Below the pieces are notes generated by a model. That model did no database searches and was not told where the DNA came from. It saw only the letters and a list, made by a program, of their open reading frames with translations. Positions 12,492 to 27,400 of a DNA stretch of 64,000 nt are shown one piece after another. The DNA is from Acanthopleura granulata (Eukaryota; Mollusca; Polyplacophora; Chitonida; Chitonidae): assembly GCA_016165875.1 (NCBI GenBank), contig JABBOT010000012.1, positions 9,514,805 through 9,578,804 of the forward strand, written 5' to 3'. The stretch's first letter is position 1. Each line of letters starts with the position of its first letter. The translations under genes were made by a program, and so were the position numbers.

Positions 12492-15400
12492 GTGAGATTC
12501 TAAGTGCTACTGTCATATATTCTGTCCAGAAAAAATTTGGAAATAACAAAAATCAATTGAAAGGGTGGCGTTTAATACATATGTGTAGTTCGATTTAATA
12601 TTAAAATTTTCAGGGCACAGTTTTGATGTCTTATTAGAAATACACTTCTCCCTCATTACAATGCTGCATGTTGCAGGGGGACAAACCCGCCTTATGTGTC
12701 ATACCTGAAGCATGTTATATGAAGTTTGTTAAATTCATGTAGACTTTGTGTGATTCTGGATAGCAACAGACAGTGTGTGAAGGTGGATGTTAATTGTACA
12801 GCTTATCACCATGATATCACAGTTTTCATCTTATAATTACCTGACTACCAGTCTTCTGGACGCAAACAGTTAACTAGATGTGAAGGATTTTCTTCACACA
12901 AACATTTGATAGTACATGTGTACTCAAGTGCAACATAAATTACGGTGCCATATTTATGACCATGTTATACTGAAGCGCATGTTGGGATGAAGCATGCTAT
13001 CATAAGGGAGAGGTGTATGATTAAAAGATTGATTTCATGAAGTATACATGTGCCTCAGTGTTTGTGTCACTTCCCTATTTAATAAATATAAATTTGGATA
13101 TATTAGAAAATTGTAGAAAAAAATTATAACACTATAACACACATATTTATCATTTTTGACCTGATGGAGCATACAATAAATTAAGTTTCGTGTATATCCA
13201 TGTCCATGTGTGTGATGATGATGATGTAGTTAGTTTTTTTGCTCACGATTATATTGTGCATATTGATTTTAAAACTGTTCTAAAGGCACTGTTCGCTAAG
13301 TATGTTTGCACAGCGCATAGAGTTGTATCATATTCGCTCAGTTGCATTTTTCTTCTGTCCCTTTCTCACTTTCAAACATGATAACATGTTTGCTGCAGCT
13401 GAACGGATAAAATGTCTGAAGACAAGATTTTCTATCAATTCATAGGAAAAAAAAAGATGAAAATTGATGTACAGTTGTCATTGCATGTAAAGTGGGCATG
13501 GGAAAGATTAGGACAGCTTTGTAGTAGTGGTTCGTGTTTGTGTTGTCTGTGTTCTTACACTAACCATGGCTATATTCAGTAGCTGCATATTGTGAACAAG
13601 TGCAGCTTTCCAGTGTTTTACGTTTTTGCTGTCAGAACCTTTGCTCAGCACGTTTACCACACTGATGTTGTCCTGTACACTTGCACATAGTTTAACACAG
13701 TGAAGCTGTTGTCAACATGGTATATGTAAGGTCACAGATAGCCTGAATTCATTTGTCCATGTAAACGGTTTCCTCTGCAGTGCTAACACTGCCGTTGACT
13801 GTGTAGAGGATTAGCCATGGATTATTTCCTGTTCTAGCAAAGAGAAATCGGCTGTCTTGTACTCTTTTCCTCCCCCAAAACAAACTTTTCTTAGGCAGAC
13901 TCATCTGACCTTTGTACTTTCATTATTATCATTGATTCTCTGGAGGTATAATCACATACTTTCATCCTAAATGGCAGTTTTGTGTAAATGACTGTACTTA
14001 AACAGGGTGCTTCATGTTTTTCTGCTGTGAGTACTCAACTGAGTTAACTTTTTCCAGATTTTGTCGTTCTGTTGTCTCAGTTCTGTTGTAAGGCTGGAAG
14101 ATTGACGCTCGCGTTTTCAGTAATGCTAGTCGTTTTCCAGTTGCCGCACCAATAGTTGTTTTCTTGTTTGCCATTTGTGACACCACTTCTAGTCAACTTG
14201 TCTGCCTGCTGTCACACCACTTGTTGTCATGATATCTGTCAGTTCACACGACATGTTATCATCTTGTCTGCAAGTTGTGTCACTACTTGTTGAGATATCA
14301 TCGGGTAGATGTCAAACTCCTTGTTGTCATCTTGTCAGCCAGTTGTGTCACTACTTATGAGATATTATATGCCAGTTGTCACACCACTTGTTGTTGTCTT
14401 TTCTGTCTTTGGTGACATTACCTATGGTTGTCTTGTCAGCCAGTTGTCCAAACTGTTACTGTTTGTTGAGATCATGCCTATCATTCATCCCTCCACACTG
14501 TAGATACTGATCAAGATCATGTCTTTGCCAGTCCTCATCACAGTGATGAAATTCATCTGTTGTCAGATTTATTTCAAATGCCCTTAGCTGAGATCACACC
14601 TGGCTGGATGTTTATCATTCGAAGACAGAAGTGTTGATTTATATGCTGGTGATACTCAGCAACTGAAGGCTTGCAGGTCTGTTACTTAGCTATGAACCTT
14701 CACTCGGGGTTTTCACCATATTGAAAGCATCAGCAATACTGAAGACGCACAGATTCATGTTTTCTTTTGTTTGTCGTTGCAGGGAAGTCTCGGCGGCGGC
14801 TGCAGTCTGTGCTGCCAAACTGCACCCCTCCTGCAATAGAACAGTTCCCCCGTGATGTGTTCAGCCCTGAGCAGCGCCGCAGTGGCCTCCTCGTCATCCA
14901 TGTACTGGTTGCTGCCTACATGTTCCTAGCCCTGGCCATAGCCTGTGATGACTACTTTGTGCCTTCTCTTGAAGCTATCTGTGATAGTAAGTCAGTTTGT
15001 TTAATACTTGCCAGTGGTATGAATTAGTGAACAGAGATACATGTTATCTTATGAATGTACTTGCTTTCTCAGCAGTTTTTGCATCATTTCCAAAGAGTAC
15101 CTCAAGCATAAATCCCAAAAGCCCCCAGTTACTAAAAGTTTCAGTATATCAGATCAGCATGTTTTTTAAAAGGCAGTGTGGCGGCAGTTTTATTGATGTT
15201 AAAAGGACAAATTTATCATGTGTGAGGTTATTAGTATCATGCTCTAATATGATGCTGATGAATAAATTAGTTATAGCATTTCAGAGTTGATTTCCATTGA
15301 TTAACAAGACATTTAATTCAATATGGCTGCCGTATAATCTACATTGATCCACATTACATCAGAATCGCTGAGAATACATCACCTGTTAACGCACGAGTGT

Positions 15401-18400
15401 GGTTGAATGAAGCAGATGTTATGTCCGAGCGATTTGTACAGTTGTCAGAAAAGGCTGTGTACATCAGAATGGTTTTTTCGGGAATAGTGCCATCTGGTGT
15501 GTGTCTGTGTGTATAGCAGAAACTTCAGCAGATAGTTCAGTGGTGAGATAAGTGGTTTTCCTCATGGCATACGTAAGCCACGTCTTCTCCAATCCACTGT
15601 CATTGTACAAGGCGAAATAATTTAAAGTATAGTTTAAAACACCAGTCACATATAAATGTAGGCATTATAAATGCGAAGATGATGAGGCCCCACTTATCAT
15701 GACTTGGGGTAATTATCCCTGTCATTGTTTTAATAAATACATGCACATGTACACTGTTAAGTCTGGAGTTGAAATAACACAAGATGATGATGTATTTGGA
15801 AGGTTTAGCATACATCATGTTCAGTGCAATCAAGAATAGCCTGAGTATTTTGTACATGTCGCTATTGACAGGTGAACAGGGTTTCTTTTAATGGATTTCT
15901 TTAGGTTTTGCTTCATACGCCTCATTTATGGATTCTCCCATTTATCTGGCTGTCATGGACTTCTGTACTTACGAGATTGTGTTTTCTGATCAATAAATTT
16001 TTATCGCCACAGCAACTGACAGCCAACCTGCTTTCAGCTAGTTCCGTTTCCTGTAACGTCATGTACAATCCGCCTGCACTGGGAGAAAATGTATTTTTGT
16101 CCTGACAATCATTTGACATGTGTCAAAGTATTTTGATAACTGTTCTAGTTCAGTTGTCCCATGTCAAGAGCTTTTCAAATACAAATCTGTTGCGAAAGAG
16201 TTTAATGCCCCTTCATAAACCGGATGATTTGGTTAAAGCGCTTCTGGTAATCAAGTCATGTCTCAAACATATATGATGGTGGTGAACATTATCATACATT
16301 GTGCATGTATTTATTGAATATTACACAACAACGGAATAAGAAGTAAGCTTCATCACATGTGTAAAAAGGGCTAAAAAAAAACCCAAATAACTCAGAAAGT
16401 TTTTATCTGGGTTGAATTCATTTCTTCTTTAACATGTCAGAGGCAAGTCAAGGACATGTGGTAAAGATGTTTGTCTTACCATTTCTGGGGTTGATGAAGC
16501 GTTGACTCACTCTCGGTTTATGACAGTGAATCGTCACAATTTCCTGGCATTCGCTGTTGCTGTGGTCCATGGTGGTCCTGTTCCCTGCTTCTTGGATGAA
16601 TATCTTTGTGGTGGTTTTACATTCAGGGCTTCCTTTTTTCAGTTGTCATTTCAACTGCGGATCATATTTTTTACAAATTGTAGCAAATTTGCCATAATAC
16701 CTTCATGCTAGTCGTACACATCTTGAATCATGATATATAATATCTGTTATTTTCCTCAAACATTAAATAGTAAAACCAGCTTTTGAAAAGGGCTTTGTGA
16801 ATTAAAATTCCATTTATAAAAAATTTAAGGTAAGTCTACTGGAAATGAAACCAATTTTTGCATATTTTCCATGGAAACAGTTTGTGTCCTGTTAAATAAT
16901 TACACTATTTTAGTTGTGAGTCATAAAGGTTTCTGTGCTGTGATGTGCCAATGTGACTTGCAGATCTGTGCATCACCAGTGCAGAGTGTGTCAGTATCTT
17001 GCCATGGCTACTGAGAGACTCTTTTTCCCTTATACAGGCATTTTTTTTTCACTTAAACAACTATAGTGGCAATTGGTTTTCTCCTCCCAGCATTCCCATG
17101 AAACTGACAGTTTATTTGTATAAGTGTAATATAGTGTACCATGTAGATTGATTAGCACAGGAAATTACAGTCATAGGTTGGTGGAATTTAATTGGTATTT
17201 TGCAAATTTGCTGTATTTGAAATATTTATTCCATGGAACCATTTATCTCCTTTTCCCCCAGTTCTGAATCTGCAGACAGATGTTGCCGGGGCAACGTTCA
17301 TGGCAGCAGGCAGTTCGGCCCCAGAACTGGCCACAGCCATCATTGCTGTGTTCATCGCTAAGGTAAGCCCCTCAAGGTCCATTGCCAAAGTCTCACAGAA
17401 GTTGTTCAAGTTCAAAATGGTCTACAATGAAGACATTCCTTACTTGTTTCCTCTCACCATAACGCTGCCTGCTATCGTATGAAAGAAATATTCTTCAGTA
17501 TGGCTTAAAATGCCAATCAGATAAATAAATGAACAAAGCATAAACAGCTCCCAAAAGTTTGATCCTTCAATGCAAACAGCATTGTGGTATACATATAGTT
17601 CTGATAGGTGTACAAAAGTGAATCACACCCACTTACATGCAGCTCGCAGATAAGCTCTGCTTTCCTCGACCCATTTAAACCCTATTAGCGTTGTAAGTGA
17701 GTAAGTCTTGAGAACAACATTAACAACTGTCGTGTCACCAATAACACAGCGAACACTGCCCCCACTCAGAGCTTTTACTTCAAGCAAACTGAATTAAGTA
17801 GATCCGAAAATTGCAGTTAAATGTTGAAAGCAGGAAAAGAAATAAAAACGCGGAAGAATGAAAAGTTGATACAAACTGGATTGCTATAACTGTTCACCAG
17901 TGATTAAATGCACAGGAAAGAACACCCTGCAAGAAAACATTTCAACATAATCTGTTTTATCAGAAGTAAAAAATAATTAAGAAATAAGTGGATGTAATAC
18001 ACCATCCTTAGAATATTGTTCGTATAAAAACTGAAACAAAATAGTTAAGAAATATGTGCATGTAATACACCATCCTTAGAATGCTGTTTGTATCAAAACT
18101 TTAACAAAATAGTTAAGAAATATGTGGATGTAATATACCATCCTTACAATTTTGTTTATATCAAAACTGAAACAAAATACTTTAGAAATATGTGCATGTA
18201 ATACACCATCCTTAGAGTGTTGTTTGTATCAAAACTGAAACAAACATGGCATAGACTACATGAACTCAGACTTTGTTCCACGTGGAGGTGATTAAATTGA
18301 TTTATATGCTGATAGAGTTACATGCTGCTTTGACGCAACACAGTCGATATTGTTCATGTTGTTGTCATGGAGAAGATTGAAACCTATTACCAGCTGGATT

Positions 18401-21400
18401 TTTTTTCCCTGTTTTTCCTGTATCAACTTGACTGTCCACCCCCAGCTGTGATTATACTTGGAACAGCATGTGGTGTCATATATGTAGTTGAATACATGCG
18501 ATTTATTCCTTTTTTTTTTCTTTTCCTCCCTTACTGTTTCATTGAAAATCAATGTCAGTATTACGTGTATGTGTGTAAATCATTATGCCGTCACATAAAG
18601 ATGGTAGGAATCTCTATATCAGCTCAGAACGCTATCCTCTCTCTTAATGGTTTAATAGCTGCATCGGTATGTCAGGATGTTTGTCAACCACCTAGCGAGA
18701 CACATTTACATTAGTATGTATGGTTTCTTGGGCCTGGTTTCATGAAAGTTTACACTGACCAAGTGCACTTAGACTTCTAAGTTTACTTGCCAAAGTGTAC
18801 TTGGTATGTCAAATAGATTGCATTCCATAAAACAGCATGAGGTGAACTTAGCCAAGTGAATTTACTTTTAATGTTTGACAGAACTTTTGAGGAACCTTTT
18901 TAAATTAGAGGACATTATGACCAGGTCACTCCATTCTTGTTGTTGCATTGCAGCTCGCTTTTACATGACTGTGCGCAATCAAAAGTTTCAAAATCATGCT
19001 CTTTACGGGGCATAAACAAGCTGCTTTATCGAACCAAGAATTAACATCCTGCAACTACATCAACAGCTCAGTTGTCTTGTAAGTATATCTGAAAGCTGTC
19101 ATTTTGTTTCTAAGTGGACTTTAAGTAAGGGTGAAAGCTCACTTTTAGTAAAGAACATTTTGAGCTGAAAGTTTGACGAAACTCACTTGGCTTAGAGTTC
19201 AGCGTGATTTAGGAAGTTCAATGTGAAATCCCACTTAAAGCTTTCATGAAACTGGGCCCTGGCCCCATTTCCCAAAGAGCTACTCTCACATAATTACTAT
19301 GGTGACATAATACCTATGCTACTGGTTGTCCTGGAAGGTACCTGGATGTAACGCTGAGTACATAATGAAATGGACAAGAGAATCCACAAACCAAACCAAA
19401 CCAAACCAAACCAAGTGAAATAGTTACATTTTCATTAAATAAACTTTAACAGACTAAATAAACAGTGATGTAAATCAGCGCTTGAATGTTCATGAAGTAT
19501 AGTGTTACACAAGCAGTATCGTAAATATGTTTATGTCACATATAGCGATCACTTTTTCTGTCAGTCCATCTGTCCATACTGCTCAACTTGATGCTGAGGA
19601 TGTCTCAGCAACTATTACACATAGGATTCTCAAATAGAGTGTGCGAAATGACCTGAATTTGTGTGCTGTCAGGTTATTTATTTTTTCACGTTTTGGTCTA
19701 TTTTAGGAGTTCTCTGCCCTTGTGCATATTTCTCAACTTTGTGCAGAGCATATCTTGGCAAATATTAGGCATAGTATTCTCAAGCTCACACATTGTGAGC
19801 AATGTGATCTGGAGTTGTGCAGTTTCAGATTATTTTTACACATTTCATTCTGTGTTAGAAGTTGTCTGCCCTTTTGCATATTGCTCAAATGTGTGCACAG
19901 ATCCAGGTCCGACCCTTGACATAGTGTTCAGCAACTTGAACAGAGTGGTACAGATTGTAACCTCCCCCTGTTATTTTTCTTGCCATGCATTTTTCCATGT
20001 CGATATTGAATCCATACCTCTGCGAAGTATGCCTTATTTTTTGTTTTCTTTCATTTGCATCTTATGCATGGTGTGGAAGTGCATTCAGTCTCCTAGAAAT
20101 ATATTAATACTGTGCAATGGCTGATTGTGCTATATTTATATTTATGTTTTTTTTAGAGAGGAGGGGGACATACATTTTTGCAATTTTTTCTTATTATATA
20201 AATTTTTATGCCACACTAAGGATTCCTATGGATAAAATAATGTGCAGTTGATCTTTTCATGAATATTGATTTCTGCCATGGCAACAGTTGTTAAGTAGTG
20301 TATGCTATCTGTGTCTGTCGATCTGTTATATACCAGGTTTGCATTCATTGATCCCTCAGGTTATTGGACGCTGAGGCGGCCTAATGGACCACATCTGGTC
20401 TGCATGTCTGAAATAAGACCACACATGCTGAAACATAAAGTTATTAGTTTGACCTTTTAAAAAGATTTTTATTATTTATCCGTTTACCACTGAAGTTGTA
20501 TAACCATAAAACACTCCTAACATATTTTTTTTGTTACAGAGCTAAAGCAATTAGTTTTGGATGGCAATAATATTTATAATGTGGTTGACATTTTTAAATG
20601 TGTCGACTTTTGTAATGATCCATGTGGCCTTAATACATGTTCACACTAATCTGTTTTTTTCTTGTGGCTGATTGATGATAAATTTATCCCACCTGACTTG
20701 TTTTTAAATCTGTCAGTATAGACTCCTAACAATTATAACTGTGATATGCAGGGCCTGTTTGGTTTAGGGAGCTCACTTACCAGCCTGGTGTTATGACCCA
20801 GTGCATCTCAGCAATGGGGTCACTGTGAGTTCAAATCCCGCTTAGGCTTGCTTCCTGTCTGGCTGTACGTGGGAAGATCTTCCAGCAACCTGTGCATGGT
20901 CATGGGTTTCCCCCCAGGCTCTGCCTGGTTCCTTCCACCATAATGCTGGCCGCCCTCGTATAAGTGAAATATTCTTGAGTACAGACTAAAACACCAATCA
21001 AATAAATAAAGAAGAGAAGTGTTGCTGTGTTTTGTTTAAAGATTTTGGAAGTCTGCTATCGGTTTCATACCATCACACCTAGTATTAGAAAAGTGTTAAA
21101 AGTATATGTCAAGCTGTACCCCATTCCGTTGTTAATGAGGCTGATAGGAAGTGTTTTGCATTTATGGTTTCACTAAAAAGAGAGAGCAAATTCCATGTTC
21201 TCTTTCTTCTGCCTTCATGGTACATACGGTCTTGCAAAAAATTTTCCTCCTATGACAAGGCAGTGATCAATTTTTGAATCTAAAAGATTTATTGCCTTGA
21301 TATATATTAATATAAAACATATATGTACTTAGTTTTTTATTTTGATCAGCGTTTCGTGCCCTAATCAAGAATATTTCACTTACTTGTAGGCGGCCAGCAT

Positions 21401-24400
21401 TATGGTGAGAGGAAACCGACAGAGCTTGGGGGGAATAAAACATACTTGATAAAAGGATATCAGTGCCTGATTATATATTAATCACTCATTCGTATTCACA
21501 ATAGATTTGCAGTGTGTATTTTGTCAGCTGTCTTCAAACATCTTGATGCCTTGAGATGTTAGACAGCTAGGCTTTATTTGTTTACCTAAGAACAAACCGT
21601 CGTGTAAAACTTGGGTGTGTTTCTTTTCCTCAGGATGATATAGGTCTGGGGACAGTGGTCGGGTCAGCAGTGTACAATGTCACGTTTGTTATTGGAGTCT
21701 GCGCTCTGTTTGCTGGTATGGTAAGCACATTTACCTGTATCTTGTCAAAGAGAAAGCTAGCACTTGATCACTCTTTTTGTGTAAAATCTAGCTACACTGT
21801 CTGGAAAATTGCCTGTCTTTCCTCGAGGGTAATAATTATTCTCAGATTGGCTGTGAGCGATGAATATTTGATGCTGATTTATCAGAACACATATTCTGGT
21901 CTGTTTTTTTGTGCTGGTAGCCCGGGTTTCTCATTGTGTTTGTCAAATGGCTGATGTTTTGAAGCCCTGATATTTTAGCAGGAAATGCCAGTGCATTGCA
22001 TGTACTTGAACGTAAATTAAGTAGACATAATTCAGTGCAGGTACTTAATGTTAATACTTACGATTTGAAAAGTGGTGCTATAACACTTGATATTGTACAA
22101 GCATGACAAGTATGGATATTTTCACAAGTTTCAATTTTGATGTGCAAATATTTATCTGAATTTGCCACTTTTCCTTACTATCCCTGTTCCAAAGTTGGCT
22201 GTACATTTGATAGCTGTTTAGATAGTAAGAATTCACCGGCGATACATGGTGACACATGCATTTTATGGGACAAATATGTAATACAGTTATTTTATAATTT
22301 CATAAATTTCATAATAGGAACCACTTGTATTTTACCAGTTGTAAAATGATAACATTGCTATCCTTGAGTTTGATACTCCTTTACTTGACTTTCCAGGTGC
22401 TCCATCTCAACTGGTGGCCTTTGGTGCGAGATTGTGTATTTTATGCCCTCAGTGTTATCTCCCTTGTGTTGATCATATTGGACGAGACGGTATGCTGGTG
22501 AGTGAACACAGAAAGTGAGATGACATTAACAGGGCAATATTGATGTACATGTATTGATTCCAGTAACAGCCTGTATAAATAATAATAAAACAGAGGATCT
22601 TCATATCATTTTTTAATAATGTGAGGAAAGTTGCTTTGTTCAAAATATTGATAGCTTTGTCAGTGGACACATGGTTGATTACTGATGATGTACGTGTGTA
22701 ATGATGAAATAGATCCCGAAAGGCTTTTGCCACTACAGCAAATTTTATCACTACTATAAAGTACAAACTTACCTGTACTGAAAAAAGCATAAACCTGAAA
22801 ACACATGGGAAAACACGTGATATTTAACGCAGTGCTCAAGGATTTTTCACTTGTATGATGGCCATAACGTTTATGGCGAAAACCAGAATGCCTCAGAGTA
22901 AACCACTCGGGCCGGCTTCCCTGTTAATTTTGACAGCATTACATGTGGTGAGAGTATTAAAAATGTTGGATATTGCTCCAACAGATCCTTGGGAGCTTTT
23001 TGCAACAATGTAAATGACCTAAAATTTCGTCCAAAAAGTGCATTTTCAGAGGTAAATAATTGTCATGAAGTATTTTATTTGGTGCCGAAACTTCCACTTT
23101 TCCATGGGGATACCATCCTAGCTTCCAAATAAACCTTAAAACACCTTCCTACAACCAGCAGTCAGGAAAACTGAGCAACTTAGTCATGGACAAAATTTTA
23201 GGTCTTTCAGGATAATTCATAAATTTGGTGAAAGGCCATGTTGTATGTGCCCAGGCAGTAACTGTGGCATGTATTGTGTTTGTCCCCTAGGTATGAAGCC
23301 CTGGCACTGATACTCCTGTACCTGGGGTACATACTGCTGATGTGCTACAACCCGCAACTAGAGGCCTGGGCCCAGTCCAAGCTGAAATGTGGCACTGTCC
23401 TGGAGGAAGAAATCACAGTTTATGAAAAACTTTCCACCAAAGCCCGTAATGGAGGAGCTATATCACTGACAACAGTGAGCACTCTTGGTGGCCATGGGGC
23501 GGGTGCAGGTAGGAAAACTTCCGTGGAAGTTGGCTAGCATGTTAGATTTAAACTCGTTTTGAACTCGTTTTAAACTGAGCACCAACAACTTCTAAACATC
23601 AAAGTGTCAAATCGAAGTACATGTAGCAGTACCATTGTTGTTAAACTTAAGCCAGTGAAAATGTGAAAACTTTTTCTTTGTAAATAGCGAAGGTTCATGG
23701 TTTACTTTTACAAAACTTCGTAAATTATGCTCGCAACTTTCTTCCTTGTGACACCTCAATCCAGTAGACAAGGTCAACTACCCATAAGTTGCAAGAAATT
23801 TAACCTAAATAGTTTTGTCAAAGTGGTCCCAGTTTCACAAAGTGTCAGTGGCTTTGTAATACGTATGACTTCCTTTATGTGCCACGCTGTGGATGTGTTG
23901 ATACCACAAGCTGCAATCTGCTGTAAATGTTCAAACTGAAGTAACTAATGTGGTACACATCCTCCCCCTGGAAGAGATTTTCACCACCAGCAGTATTTCT
24001 CCAGCGAAAATTTTGACAACATTTTCACTGCAAACTTTTCAACTCCAGCATTTTTCCCACACCACCAGTCATAGTTTCCCCCACTGCCTGGGAGCAGGAT
24101 GGATGTGGCTCAGTGGTAAGATGAGCAATCCTATAAACCTTTAGGCGCAACATGAACAGGTGCAATCGTGGACTTGAATGGTCAACTTGTATGGTACTTT
24201 CCAGTGCTCCTATTATTTGACCGTAAGCGGTTGAAATCACTTTTGTGACTCTTCAGACAGGTGTACATGTATGTTTTTACTGCGATAATGTGGGAAAAAT
24301 TTCTTTAGTATGGCCATGAAAATAAATAAATAAATATGTAAATAAATTAATAAAATTCACACCACAGATGAACTTAATGTAAAGTAAATGTTCACATATT

Positions 24401-27400
24401 CAGACACTTTTTTTTTAAGAAGAGTTATCCTCTCCAGACATTTTACCCACCTGACCTTTATTCACAGTATATATATTCTGTATTAGAGCATCCACCTCGA
24501 GGTCTGGGAGGACTCAGGATGAAACCCGGGTCGGGTTATACCAAAGACTTTAAAAATGGTACTTTTTGATGTCGTGCTTGGTGCTCAGCACTGAGAGGAT
24601 AGAGCATGGAAACAAGATTGGTTGGCCCATTGTTAGTGTAATGTGACTAGATAGTGTCATGTCTGGTGTCTTCGACGTGGTGTTCCAGTGGCAATGGCAC
24701 TTTGGCAGCATGGACTCGCCCTGTCACAAGAAGACACAGTGTATATACATTCTAAGGACTCTTTATTGTCATATAACTGAAGACTTGAGTACAACATAAA
24801 ACCCAAGCATACATACATACATTGCATACATACACACACACTAGCCTGTGTTATGCTTTGATATATCAAGGTGCTCTCCCTTTAGTGAATGTTCATATAA
24901 TCAGGTAGTGTATTACAACTTTCAAAGAACCTTTCATGAATAAGACTTCGTCTATTCATATATTGAAGTATTGATCTGTGTACAGTTACGCTTAGGAATT
25001 TATCGTTGTGAAGACATTGCACCAAAAAAACAGGCGTCCTCACCCCATTGAGCAACATTAAACACATGCTGTAATATATTGTTAATCATTTTTATCAACT
25101 GTCATGAGAAGACAGATGACTGGAAAGATGAAATATGTATATATTTGTACTTGATGTTTTATGCATGTGCCTATGTGATGAAATAATTATCTGCTGTGGT
25201 CCCCACTTTTCACATAGTCGATTCATTGCATGTTGTTTTCCTGAATGAGTAAGTTTCCTCAGTTCATCAAACATGCTGAAGCCTTACAATTTTCAGTTAT
25301 TACCCAGCAATCCAATTGCAGCGCTCCCAGCCTCCCTTATTTTCCCTGTATTTTTGGTGTTTCCTATTTTTCCCTTTATTGTTGGTGTTTCCCTATTTTT
25401 CCCCATATTTCTCCAAATTTGCCTGATTTTTTTGCTATAATCCCTATATATTTACCTCATAAGGTCACCTATTTTTAAAATTTTGATATTCATATATCCG
25501 CCATTGGAACTTTAGATACACCCTCCAGCAATACTCCATCCAGTTTCTGGGCAGGTAGTCACTAACTGTCATCTAGGGGCTGTTTCTCAATGTGTATGAA
25601 AAGAATACATTGCCATGAACTTTACACCCTTGGGCAGGTGTAAATTTCATCACAATGTATTCCTTTCATCATCCACACCAGAACCAGGCTGGAGAGGCTA
25701 TGGGGGGTAAACCGTTCCCCCTCCCGTTGAAGTTTTTGTGAAGTCCAGAGGAGTGGAGCTAGACTTAACCCTTTGAAATAAATGTGTGGATGCGGGTGTC
25801 CTTTTTTCTGTAAGAGCCACATGAGCAAAAGTGCTACAGAGCCCCAGAAACCAAATAGGCCTTCTTCCACGATGCTTTTGTTTAGGAGCTATATCTGAAG
25901 GCAGAAATGTTAGCTTGGTAACTTTGTACATGTATGGTCATCCAGCACACTACGAGATGACTATGAGTGCAGTCTGCAAAAAACAAAGAAGCTAAGCAGA
26001 AATTATTGATCTTGATGATTAATAAAATACATTTAATAAGAAGAAAAGGACAAATATGCAGTTTATTACAATTTCCTCCTCATATAGTCAAAAATACGAT
26101 AGACATGAAATATTAATAATGTAATTTATCCTGTCTTCCTGTTTTGATCACTAGAAATCGCCTTAAATACATCTCTGCTGCTATCAGAAATATCAGAGAT
26201 TCCAGGGCCAGTGAAACCCTGGCCAGTTGGTCTGGAATAGTACGTCAGCAAACACTGCCAGCAAATGTAAAGAATTTTGGTGAAGAAATTAAAGACAAAA
26301 GGACTAATATTTAGTTTGTCCTGGTTTCCCGTTATAATTTGAATCACTGGAAATCTCATAAAACGCATATCTGCTATTATTTGACATACTGGAGGTTCTG
26401 GGGCCTGGACAGCCCCTGAATCTCGCCTGTTGGGCTGGGATAGTAGTTTAAGTTTCCTCTGTCAGCCTAGCTATGTAATTTCTATGGCAGACAATCAAAA
26501 GAGACGAATATTTAATGTATCATGGCTTCCTTTTATAATTTGTCTCCAGAAATCCCCTAAAATGCGTCTCTGCTGCTGTCTGAAATACCAGAGCGTACAG
26601 GGCTCGGGCACCCCCTGGATCCTCCCTCGCCTATTGGGCCGAGATAGTAGTTTAGCTTTCTCTACCAGCAGCATAGGGGATTTTTGTGAAGAAGCTAATA
26701 TCTAATTTATCCAAGCATCCCATAATAAGTTTGGTCACCATAAATTGTCTAAAACGTGTCTCCAATGCTGTTATGACAAGACAGTATGTCCTGCACGATG
26801 GATGTATTATAAAAATGATACTTTGCGGGTAAATGTAAATATTTTGTATGACTAACAGTCCTTATAGTGTCGGTAGCCCAACTGTAAGGTGAAGATATTA
26901 TTAAAATATTATATAATATATTAATAATATTAAATTGAAAATATTCTTAATGTAGTTTATGTTAAATACTAAAAGGGATGTAATGGAGAAAATAAGTTTA
27001 TGCACATGTATATTGCATGTACATGAGCATTTAATTTTTTTCACAGACTGCCTTATGATGTCAGTGAATAGGAAAATTCGTTGAATTAACCTCCATTTAC
27101 TCCCTATAGTTACCCTTTATGTGCCCTATTTTTTGTAAATTCTTCCCCTATTTTTAGCCCTATATTTTGCTAAAGGAAGTGAAGCCTGCAATTGGTCTGT
27201 TCTGAGTAACATGAAAAAATTGGTGCCATCGCATTTTTGACAAGTCTCCGAGAAAAAGCACAGAAAAAAACCATTGTGAACCAAGACTGAACAAACACAA
27301 GAGAGTATTTGATTGTGTCTACAAGTGGGTTTTCCTGTTGGCTGGCGTCTTGTATTGATCCTAGCGTCTCCTGCATATGTGTAGGCACGTCCAGAGGATA

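Larger units (their letters stand above)
17363..21633 (+). other. NCKX intron 3, repeat-rich
   Basis: It contains SINE pieces (17449-17533, 20751-21015, 21363-21430), a 68-bp tandem array, a 530-bp foldback element, a (CCAAA)n tract (19388-19413) and a two-unit repeat near 19626-19905. Confidence 0.85.

Noticed and set aside
19663..20124. 153-codon ORF rich in F, C, S and L
   Set aside because: It lies across a two-unit tandem repeat and has low-complexity hydrophobic composition.
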